Source: Aricia agestis
Lineage: Eukaryota > Arthropoda > Insecta > Lepidoptera > Lycaenidae
Assembly: GCF_905147365.1 (NCBI RefSeq)
Contig: NC_056418.1
Location: 6,571,262-6,635,261 of the forward strand
Direction: 5' to 3'
Length of the DNA stretch: 64,000 bases
A program made the position numbers and the translations under genes. Below are positions 1 to 10,800 of this stretch, piece after piece. A model generated the notes under the pieces. The model was given only the letters and a program-made list of their open reading frames with translations. It was not told where the DNA came from and did not search any database. Positions within the stretch are counted from its first letter, which is position 1. Each line of letters opens with the position of its first letter.

Positions 1-177
1 TACCATGAGTTTAAAGCTATAGTATTTCTCGATACTCGATACCGACTACGTAAATTTTTAGTATGGCAAATTTTACAGGGCCTCTAGCGGTTACTCGCGA
101 AACTAAAATCGCCATACTAAATATTGACGTAGTCGGTATCGAGTATCGATAAATAATATAGCTTTAAACTCATGGTA
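1..177. repeat. foldback element (MITE-like hairpin)
   Basis: The first and last ~65 bp are near-perfect inverted repeats: taccatgagtttaaagcta at the left is mirrored by tagctttaaactcatggta at 159-177, and the match continues inward through tactcgataccgactacg. The centre is a short unpaired spacer. No coding capacity. The window edge coincides with the left arm, so the outer boundary and any target duplication on the left cannot be seen. Confidence 0.8.
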
Positions 178-224
178 GAGCTACTGGCCGCTGCGGCCTG
201 GCCGCTTGTGCGCGCCCGGGCTAA
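178..224. repeat. terminus of GC-rich MITE family C
   Basis: This GC-rich stretch ends in gcgcccgggctaa and matches the terminal repeats of the element at 36063-37513 (gcacgcccgggctaa). The 1-177 foldback therefore probably lies inside, or is the interior of, a family C element whose left end lies outside the window. Confidence 0.55.
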
Positions 225-970
225 CACTAATAAAGTCACATAGTACTAAATATTTAAAAATGTCTTATGTTTTGGTTTGTATGGAACAATCTACTTTTAA
301 CATTTTACAAATTAGAATTTGAACATAACTTTTTAGTATTTATAGTTTTATCCAATAATTCTTCAAGTAACAAATTCTTGCCTTAAATATTGAAATAATT
401 AAACAGTAAACAATAAATGAAAGTCGTTGTTACATAAAATATTTATTTATTATTCACTTATTTATAAAATGTGTATATTATGTAGAACAACTTTATAAAA
501 TGAACAAACATTGTAAATTTTAAATAATAATAATAATATATGTACGTACATACTATTGTAAACTTTAGTTTCAAAATAATACTTTAATAGTGAAGCTGTA
601 ATATTGTAGTACTAATATTCTATTAATCACAATTCTTTGTACTGCCTGTTACAGAATTTTTAGTCTTTTGCTAATAGAAAAAACACTATTTCCTACTTTA
701 TCACATTCCTGATTATAGGATGTAAAACGAATAATCAATATAATTTACGTTCCAAAAAGAAATGGCTTGTATTTAAAATTATAGTTCCTTTCTAGAAATA
801 ATATTGATGGAACACTCTATACGAAGAAAAAATATTCCATGACATGATATTTACTATTTTTCTATAAACACAGCCTATAATTATATGATAAAATAAAAAA
901 TAAAACTTTAATTCTTAATATATCCTCTATCTTAATATCCCCTTTATCAGTTAGAATACTCAACACTAAG
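225..970. other. AT-rich non-coding stretch
   Basis: Very AT-rich DNA with no ORF of note, no recognisable repeat termini and no splice-like coding islands. It is downstream of the P450 3' end (which is on the minus strand). I see nothing else in it. Confidence 0.6.
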
Positions 971-1600
971 GGCCTGTTTCACCACTTCCTGATAAGTGCC
1001 GGGTAGGCTATCTACCATTTACAGGTCAGTTAACTAAAGCTGGCACGATCAGCACATTTACACATTGCGCTTGTGTAGTGTCTGTGAAAAGCGCGCGGCG
1101 TGACGTCGTGCTGCATACGTATCATGAAAAGTCTGCCCGTCTCTCTCGCGCGCGGTCTATCTTATGAGCGTGAAAGGGACATTTATTGTGTTTCTTTTAC
1201 TAGTTTATAAATACAGTGTGATGTTACAAGCCACTCACGTGTAATCGGTGCGCGACGCGTGTGATTATATTATTTACCTATTTGGAGATTAGAATAAAAT
1301 GTCTTCGGAAAGAATTGGTTCCGGCAAAACTTTAAAGGGACAATCTCGTGAATTAGTGTACATGTGTATAGTGTTTTTATTTATAATTTATCTACAACGC
1401 ACCCATTTTGCTAAAAAATAACTCTAGTCTACCTACAAAATCATTTATTTTTAAACATACTGTATAGTGAAATTGCATAAGTGTAAGTACTTACTACGAA
1501 CGTGCCAGCTTTAGTTAACTGACCTATAACTTGACAGAAAGAATATGGAGAACCTGTCAAATAAGTTGTGGATAGTTATCAGAAAGTGGTGAAACAGGCC
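971..1600. mobile_element. TIR element of MITE family M1, carrying a nested insertion
   Basis: It begins ggcctgtttcaccacttcct and ends with the inverse agtggtgaaacaggcc, giving terminal inverted repeats of ~25 bp flanked by taa/tta. A short 126-bp relative lies at 63279-63404 with the same ends and the same internal order (ggctatcyacc, cttgacag, gtgratag). The extra ~500 bp here is a second element inserted at 1023-1525. Confidence 0.8.
1023..1525 (+). mobile_element. nested TIR element with leftover promoter and first coding exon
   Basis: The ends are aggtcagttaactaaagctg and the inverse cagctttagttaactgacct, a 25-bp perfect terminal inverted repeat (1023-1047 / 1501-1525). The interior has a TATA-like tttataaata near 1205 and an ATG at 1299 opening a 40-codon frame (to 1421) starting MSSERIGSGKTLKGQSREL. 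This resembles the N-terminal leader of insect DDE transposases of Tc1/mariner type, and is followed by a possible donor gtatag near 1365. It looks like an internally deleted, non-autonomous derivative that kept its 5' end. The transposase assignment is from memory of the motif and is weak. Confidence 0.6.
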
Positions 1601-1814
1601 TTAAGGCTAATTCATATTGCCCTCTTTGTCTGATACATTGGAAAAGCCACACATGACACAACAGATAATGATAGCTACATGAATTAGCGTAAGCATGGTG
1701 TAAATGCTTTAATTAATAAATACAAATATATTGCACTTACTTGAGGCAAGAATAAATACCTTTAGCTGAATATGTCGGCAGGTGACATAATTTTACTATA
1801 TTTTGTACCGTATT

Positions 1815-4800
1815 TTATATCTTGTCCAATTGAACCCATATACCAGTTTCAGTCTTTAGTACAAAAGATCTTTTGGCGTACTTTAAAGGTACTTCCGTTT
1901 TGGAACAGGGGGAGAACTTGTAGTTTCTTAACAAAACGCACATTGCGAGTTTCATTGACACCATCGAGAAACGCATCCCTGGAACAGAAAATTGTAATAG
2001 ATGAGAGTTTATATATTTTTTGTCGCAATCGGGCAAATAATAATATACTAGACGTTCTGCGCGGCTTCGCCCGCGTAAATTAGACATTTCACTGACAAAT
2101 TAGTCCACAAAAAATTGCCTATGATACCAAATAACATTAAAATTGCTCCAGTAGTTCATGAGATAAGCCCTTTCAAATATTTTCCCCCGTTTTTTCCACA
2201 TTTTCCTCTATTTCTTCGCTCCTATTGGTCTTAGCGTGATAACTGATAAAATATAGCCTATAGCCTTCCTCGATAAATGGGCTATCTAACACTGAAAGAA
2301 TTTTTCAAATCGGACCAGTAGTTCCTGAGATTAGCGCGTTCAAACAAACAAACTCTTCCGCTTTATAATATTACTAGATGTCCCGCGCGGCTTTGCCCGC
2401 GTAATTTAAGAATTTTACGGAAACCGTACATTTTCCCACAAAAATAGCTCTTATGTTCCTACTCCCTTCACTTTACCCTATATCTGTGTCAAATATTGCC
2501 ATAAAAATTGCTCCAGTAGTTCGTAATTTCTAATATTTCCCCCGTTTTTCCCACATTTTACTGAGTTTCTTCGGTCGTATTAGTCTAAACGTGATAATAT
2601 ATAGTCTATAGTCTTACGTGATAAATTAGCTATCTAACACTGAAATAAGTTTTTAAATCGGACCAGTAGTTCCTGAGATTAGCGCGTTCAAGCAAACATA
2701 CTCTTCAGGTTTATAATATTAAGTATAGATTTTTTTCAATTGGACGTAGTTAAGCAGAAAGGACTCAACCCACAAAATGGGCTAAATTGAGTTAAGTATG
2801 CCATCGTACTGCTGAGGGTCGAATCTATCATGTAGTGAAAACCCAATTTTTAAAATATACACGGAAACTACTTTTTTTACCCCCCCGACTCAACCCACAC
2901 TATGAAAAGAACTCTAAATAAATTAGCTGAACAAACTCAGTCCACTTGAGTTGTTTCTGAGTAATGGTATTTCTAGGAGTATTGCCTTAAAGTTGATTAA
3001 TCAGAATTGACTCAAACCGTTTGGATCATTTCTAAATATTTATATTGGATTGGAAATGTCACTCTATCAAATAACTAAAACGACTCAAACAGGTTCAATA
3101 CTTAACAGCCACCCAAATCTCAAAACAATTACTTTCAAATATTTAGAGTCCGGTCATTCTTTTTTGCCAAATGACACTGATTTTAGTAAAATTATATGTG
3201 TACTTAAGCATCAGGAGCGAATATATACAGTAGAAGAGTATATTAAACTCATGAAAATCGCTAAAAAGAAAAAACCGCTTGACGTTACGAAAATGACGAC
3301 TCAAGATTTTTTGAGTACAAAGAAAATAGAAAAAAATAGTGAACCGCAAAATATGTACAAACAAAGATAAAGTGAATTGGCTTAAAACTAAAAATATTTT
3401 ATTAAAAAAAGAAGAACTATTTTTAATAACAATGATATCAGAAACTAGAGATAGTCAAAAGCTAGATTTGACGAAAAAAAAACAAGGGTGCTATAATGCA
3501 CTTTGCCAAAGAAGATTTTGAAATTCTTTGGCCCCTTGGTAAACTAATTCCTCAGGCAAAACTTGACGACCTCCAATCAATGTTCAGTTTAATACCTGAA
3601 GATAGCCATGCATTCTATAGTAATCTCAAGGGACACACCAATATCAAAGAGGATGTTGATGGTTATGGACCCACCCTAGATTTTGACTTACGGCCGTTCC
3701 CAATATTTGATCTATCTCTGGTTTTGCCCTACTACAGATAGGAATAGCTCACAATTGACATAAAATATATGTCTCTAATGTCTAATGTGAGCTATTCCTA
3801 TCTCTAGTAGGGCAAAACCAGAGATAGATCAAATATTGGGAACGGCCGTTAGACGATCGATGACGCAAATAATTAATTTGCGCGCAATAAATTGAAGACG
3901 TGAGTGGAAAAATCGAACAAGTAACATTTCGTAACATACGGATAATACCTCATTTTTTCCCTAATTATTTTAATAAAACTTGTAACTTATCTACTTCATA
4001 TCCTAGCTAATATATCTGGCTACACATATACTTCATAGTTTTTCTATTTCAAATAATTTTTCCGGCCCTAATGCCTTCATTTAAGCAAAAAAACGGGATG
4101 TTTTTTCATGTTACCTTATTCTTCCACTCACGTCTTGAATTCTTGCGTGGTTTTTAATGTTTTTAAATTTTAATAAGGTTTCTTTTGTGTGTGTTTAAAA
4201 GTTTAATTATCAACTTTGATAAATACATAACTTTTTATTAATTTAACTTCTTTTATTTTCTTTAATCACTTATTTTTCAGTCGAAGGGTACTTATGAGTC
4301 CTTTCTGAGAAATAAATAAAAAATACCTGTCCCTACAAAGTTGAGAATATTAGTAAGGACTCAACCCACATTTCACTTAATATCTTGAAATTTATTGCAA
4401 AATATACAAAAGATAATTGACAGACCAATAAAGTGTGAACTATTCTTTAAATTAAGCAATTACTTTTTTTGTTAATGTAACTTTTTGATAAAGAAATTCA
4501 AGCTGAAACTTCAAACGCCAATATCTCAAAAGTGACTTTGTGTGGGTTGAGTCCTTTCAGCTTAACTACGTCCAATTATCACTTGACAAACTCGAGTCTC
4601 GATCTAAAAGACTACGAAAAGTACCAATAACAGGGTCATTATAGGCTCATAAGTCATAACCATGGAACGATATATGGTATAATATGGTAGTGATGATGAT
4701 AATGAATGTCATTTGCATAGTAGCATATGCTTTCCGTTCCTAAAACAACGCCGAAACTCCCAAACTTGTATCTATAAAGAATCAGGAGTTCTCTCAGCAC

Positions 4801-7800
4801 CTTCCGAATCACGGTATACCAGGTATACCTCGGTGCAAAATCTTACTTGTTGGTAGCCTATGCTTAGAATACTTCTCACGAAACCGAAGTCACCACATGT
4901 TTCCATATAAATTTTGGGGAGTTCCCTCGATTACTTATGCATCCTTCATCAGATCACCACTTTTGTGAATATAATACCAAATTGGAATGATACTCTATAC
5001 ACCAAAAGAAAAATTTTGAAAATTGGTTAACAAACGGCAGTAATCGTTGAATATAAGAAAACGAACATAACACCTCCCCCATTTTGAAAGTCGGTTAAAA
5101 TTGTAGCCTATGTGTTATTCTGATGTATAAGCTACATTATTGTAAAGTTTCATTAAAATCCGTACAGTAGTTTTTGCGTGAAAGAGTAACAAACATCCAT
5201 ACATCCACACATCCATACATCCAAACAAACTTTCGCCTTTATAATATTAGTAGGAAGTAGGAAGTATAGATAAGTATAGATGAGATCGTAATGACAAAAG
5301 ATGATATCGTACCTTCGGGACGACAAGGGCAAAAATAATAATAATTTGAAAATTTTTAGCACTAGCCTTTGTCTTACCCGAAGGTGCGATATGCCCAAAA
5401 TAACCGTCGCCGATTTTCCAAACCTCATACAAGATTACAGATACATACCTATACAGTTTCTAGGTCCCGCGCCGAAACCCAAGAAGTGGTGTCCCGGGCG
5501 GTTGTTTTTCTCCTCGCGCATGAATCTCTCGGGCATGAATTTCTCCGGTTCTGGGAACAACTTGGGGTCCATGTGGAACCCTGGCACGGGTATAGCGACT
5601 ACGTCGTTGACGCCGATCTGTACGGAACTGTCGGGGATCGTGTAGGGCTTCACACACACACGATCGAACCGCGCGAACGGCGGGTAGATCCGACACGTCT
5701 CTGAAATTATGAGATAAATAAATTGAAAATTTGTAATACTGAAATATTGTTGAACTATTCCTGTTAAATACGAATAACGAGCGAACAGAGTTGTTCGTGA
5801 ATTACTAGCGAGCGAATTTTCCGATACAAGCGCGTGTTTACACACAGCGCCGCGGCGGCAGCGTTTTTCGCCACCGCGGCGTGTGTGTAAACACCCTTAT
5901 TTCTGGGAGGATTATGATCGAGCGAAGCGAGCATATTAAATTATTATTTTTTAGTTTATGTTCATAATCTATCATGTGACGTAGTCGCTACTCGCTTGTG
6001 TGGATCTCATACACGCCCAGTAATTCCTCATGCTGCACGGCCAGGGTGTGCATGATACATACCCAGTAAGACGCCCTCGAGATAGTCGAGTTCGGCGAGG
6101 TGGTCGTACGTGACGTCCTCCCCCCCGGTGACGTCGCGCACGTGCTCCCGCAGCCGCTGCTGGATCTCCGGCTGCACGGCCAAGGTGTGTATGGCGAACG
6201 ACAGCAGCGTACTCGACGTCTCGTAGCCCGCCACAAGGAATATCAGCGCTTGGGCGTCGATTGTATCGTCGTCCAATTCTAGAAGGAATTTTATTTAGTA
6301 CCTATTCAAATTTGCAGGTAGTTGCTCTTAGCCTCTAGTTATATGCGTCTGCGCGCTACTTAAATAAATGATTACACAATTGATTATATGATCTCGTAGT
6401 GTAGCGGCCGGGCCGCTCGGTCGTTGCGGGCGCATGCAAATTGAGTCTTTGACGATGTTAATTAACTTGAACAAAAATAATAGATGACAAACAAAAGCAG
6501 GATTTAACATCATTATATAAAATATGCTAATTAAAGTGCCCTTGTAAAACAACTTATAGTATTTTATGGTTTAAGCAGCGAAGCAAAACATTTAGGAACT
6601 GCTTGCCCTCGATTAATAATAATATTCATTTGTAGAAGTAATATTGCAAAAAAATTAACGCGTCATATATTTTAATAGCTAAAAGGTATCACAAATAGCC
6701 TAAACGTGGCGTGGGAGATCTCTTGACCTAGACGCATTTTTTTATGTTTCATGTTTACATTATTATAATACAATTTTTTTTCATTTAGACTTTGGGTTAT
6801 TGATCTGTAAATCATTAAATTATTTATTGGTCACAAGAAGAATTTTATACTATTTTTAACTGGTGGTCTATACGCCTGTTATAAACCTTGTTCATATAAC
6901 TAAAACGTCACAAAATCAACAATACGTATCTTGATAATTTCGTCTTTTATTTTATTGGGTACATGATGATATCAGTATATCGTACGGGAACCGTACATTT
7001 TACCGCAGCAAAAACTCTCTTAGGACCTTTACCGTCTCTCAAAGTATATTCATTAGTGTAGGTACTTCGTTCTTACAAGTCAAGCCATGTATCCCTTTTA
7101 TAATTATACAAACCTGTGTGCCCATTGACTTCCTCTTGTTCCTTTGCCGCTGCATCAATTAGCAACTGCAAAAAATCGCTTCGTCTGAAAAGTAAACAAG
7201 AAGATCTTGTATGTAACATAACATACTACGGTTTCTCAGTAACAATTTCCGATATTCCTGGAGATCTAGCTGGGTATTATTCCTAAAAACCGCGAATATT
7301 TTTGTTATTTCAGTTTTTTCTAGGTTTGAATTTCAAACTATTTCTAGTGAAAGTAATCGTGACATAAATATAGAAAGAAGTGATAAATTTTATTATTCTC
7401 GATCATTCCTTTATTTGTTAAATAACAATATTCATTATCAAGGTGGTTTATGAGTCTTTGTAGTTTACTTAGTAAAATCGTGATTGTAAATAAAATTATT
7501 ATACACAATTCACATATTGTTCAACTTTATATTACTTTGTCTGATATAATTATTATACTCGTATTATACTATACGGGGCAGCCCACACGTACCACAACCA
7601 TACCACATCGCAACGAGAAAATGCCGTCAAGCAGTGGTTACGTGTGAATGGTGTCGCTTTTTGTAGTTGCGTTGTGGTACCGACAAAATGTCGACGTGGT
7701 TGCGTTGTCGCCAGTAATTGCGATGTGGTTACGTACGAAAATCAATGAAACGGAGGGGGGGAAGAACGCGGGCGGTGTGCGCGCACTGTCGTTGCATCGA

Positions 7801-10800
7801 TGCAACGTTGTGGTTGCGATGTGGTCGGTCATTAGTTCGCTTGTAGTTGCGATGTGGTCGGTATCACACAAATGGTCGACAACGACTGCAAAATGTGGTA
7901 TTTGTGAATAGTCCAGTTCATTTACAATACGAAATATACGCCCGACCACGTGGTGTGGTTGTGGTACGTGTGGGTTGGCCCTACGAGTTGGCGTGCACCA
8001 ACAAGTTACGACAACTTTTTCTTTGAGTAATGTAGCTCATACAAAATTGAGTTCAATTCTCAGAAATAGACTACCTGTCGTATATTTTAAGTTTTAAGCC
8101 ATACATTTTGCCGTAATAAAAGTACATCCTTCCCCATACACTACTCTATGTCTGTCAGATAGATCTTACTTGGATTCGGAGGATCGTCTCTCTGCTTTGG
8201 CCCTTTGCAGAATCGGCATCAAAACTTTCATAGAGTCGGAATTGAAGAATGATATGTTGAAATATTTGGCCAGCCCCGGAATCAGCATGAATATGAGCAG
8301 CAATGACATTCTTTTCATTACTGACATCTTATTGAAGTCTTCAGCTGCCTAAAAGTTTATTATCATTATCTTTATATCATGCAAAACTGTATTTTAAAAA
8401 GATAAAACCGACTTCAAAATTGTACGTTGTTGAGAATTAAAACTCCCTATCTCCAAAACTACTTAACCGATTTTGATGAAACTTATTAACGCAGTACTTA
8501 TTCCATAAGTTGAACAATACCTATTACAACAAAAAAATAATTACTGAAATCGGAATGGTAGTTCCAGAGATAGAGATATTTGGCACATTTGTTCAGACGC
8601 TGATATATACTAACATATTATACGAAAATTGGGCAGTTCTTGAAATATTACATACATACCTACGCGTGAACGCGTCGAAAGATAACTTCCTTTTTTTGAA
8701 GTTGGTTAAAAAAATGTTTAAGAAGCATTGAGCATTATCTGTAGGTTAAATCAAGAACAGCGCAAAAACTATAAATTGATACACAAAACAGTTTAAATTA
8801 CACATAAACTATAAAGCTCTAATACCATTCCTCTAAGGGCCGGGACACAAAAACACGGCACGACGTCGCATCGTAGAAACTTCTACGTGAGTTTCTACGA
8901 TGCGACTTCATGCCGTATATCGTGTATATTCACGTAGAAATTCAAAGATGACGCATCGTGAGTTTCTACGACGCGACGTCGTGCCGTATATCGTGGCACG
9001 TCACGATGTCGCGTCGTAGTTTTTTACGATGTTCGTCGTAGATTCCCACGACACGACGTCACATCGTGAAACGTGGTACGTCACGACGTCGTAGCGAGTT
9101 TATGTGTACCGGCTTTAAGTTTTGACTTTAATATTTATACAATGAAGTTGCTTCTGCTAACTGCTACCTGTAATGTAAGCCTTTAAACTACTCAATGGAT
9201 TTTAATGCAGTTTTCAGCAAAATAGAGTATATATAAGTCCCTGGTCCAGTAGTTGACTCGGAGGTCGTGGGTTCGATTCCCGCGTTGGAAACGTGTTAAT
9301 ATTTCCAAGTTTGGTTACGACAATGCAGGCTGATCACCTGATTGTCTGACAAGTAAGATGATCCATGCGTCGCATGGGCATGTCAAAAGTCGGTCCTGCG
9401 GCTGATCTCTCGCCAGTCGTGTCGGTCTTCCGTCGGACTGGGTTATGAGAGTAAAGGAATAGAGACTTGTGTACTGGGCACAAAACCGATGTGGGGGGTA
9501 TTAACACAAACAGTTAAAACTCTAAAGACTAAATTTACAATTCAAAATGTAACTCACCTTAATAAATTCTGAATCAAAATTTTTATGAAAGCATGTATCA
9601 ATCCCAAAAGCACAGGTTCCAATCGTGTCTAAAGTGTAGTAACCCATAACTTGCTTCACATCGATAACTGACCCATCTGTATATAAATAAATCTTACATA
9701 AGAAAAAAAAATGCCTTTGTGGTCCAGTGGTTCAGAGTATGGCTCTAAACACACTCTGTGTTCGTGGGTTCGATTCCCGCGTTGGAAACGTGTTAATAAT
9801 TCCAAGTTTGGTTAGGACAATGCAGGCTGATCACTTAATTGTCTGACAAGTAAGATGATCCATGTGTGGACATGTAAAAAGTCGGTTCTGCGCCTGATCT
9901 CTCGCCAGTTGTGTCGCTCGGCCATCCAACTGGGTTATGACAGTAAAAGGAATAGAGAGTGCTCTTGTGTACTGCGCACACACTTGGGCACTATAAAACT
10001 ACTCCTTCCTAATGGGCCTGGCCAGCCACCGTCACCAAAACCAGTGTGGAAGTTATTATTATTACAATCTTACATAATATTCGTAGATTTGCTTATAAAA
10101 CTTAAAAGAATAATAATTAATAGACAATGTTTAATAATAAAGTTATTATGTAGCTGTTTTTGTCTGTCAACTGACTTTTCCACCATTTAAGACAAATACA
10201 ACAAGGTGCTCTCTAAGTGTCTAAATACACTAGGCCGAATTTCGGCATGATTACGCCTGCAATGTATTTTAAAACACCAAAGTCACACCATGCCGAAATC
10301 ACGTCACATTATATTGTATAATATGTAGCGCATTGCTGACATAATCATGCCGAACTTCGGCCGCATATTCTCGTCCTAGTGTGTTTATACACTATCTTAA
10401 TTCATTTTATATACATATATATTTATTTATTTAAATTAAGGACACAAAACAGTACATACATTAAAACCTTGTTAAACAAAATAATAGTAATCTGTACCGA
10501 TGCATGTACCTTAACAGGCGACACAGCATTCAGGATTATAGCTCTACAAATACAATATAAAATTGATATAGATAATGCTAACTATAAATGTTATTAATTT
10601 TATAAAAATGTTAATATTTACTTTTGTCCTCCAAATAGGCCAGGAGCTTCTGAGCACTGTCTTTCATTAAGGGGAACATGTTCTTTAAGCGAAAAGAACT
10701 GAATGTTGGTGTTATAACACTGCGCACTGACTTCCATTCTGAATCCTGAAACAAAAGTGTGATTTTTAATCTTTTAATTATAATGCATACTGTAGCACGT

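Larger units (their letters stand above)
2742..4573 (+). mobile_element. 1.8-kb TIR DNA transposon with 4-bp AATT target duplication
   Basis: The left end ggacgtagttaagcagaaag and the right end ctttcagcttaactacgtcc are inverted repeats of ~40 bp that extend into ggactcaacccaca. AATT flanks both sides (2738-2741, 4574-4577). A paralogous empty site with one AATT exists near 58670 (agatttttttt-aattatcgcttgac). The motif ggactcaacccaca recurs just inside both ends (near 2885 and 4357), like transposase-binding subterminal repeats. It carries a decayed coding region (3050-3741) and a later insertion (3691-3848). The element sits in the last P450 intron. Confidence 0.8.

Noticed and set aside
5153..5428. 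MRFGKS frame in phase with the P450 heme-loop exon, seeming to be its C-terminus after a stop
   Set aside because: Only MRFG matches; the rest has no P450 C-terminal pattern and lies in repeat sequence. A proper last exon with acceptor, phase and full C-terminus exists at 1815-1978.
7575..7981. Overlapping ORFs on both strands with low-complexity content
   Set aside because: They are by-products of MITE M5, which has the same ORF potential in its inverted arms.
9241..9310. tRNA gene-like head with B box (also at 9720-9790 and 48750-48825)
   Set aside because: Heads are degenerate, continue into long shared bodies and occur as repeats; they are SINEs, not tRNA genes.
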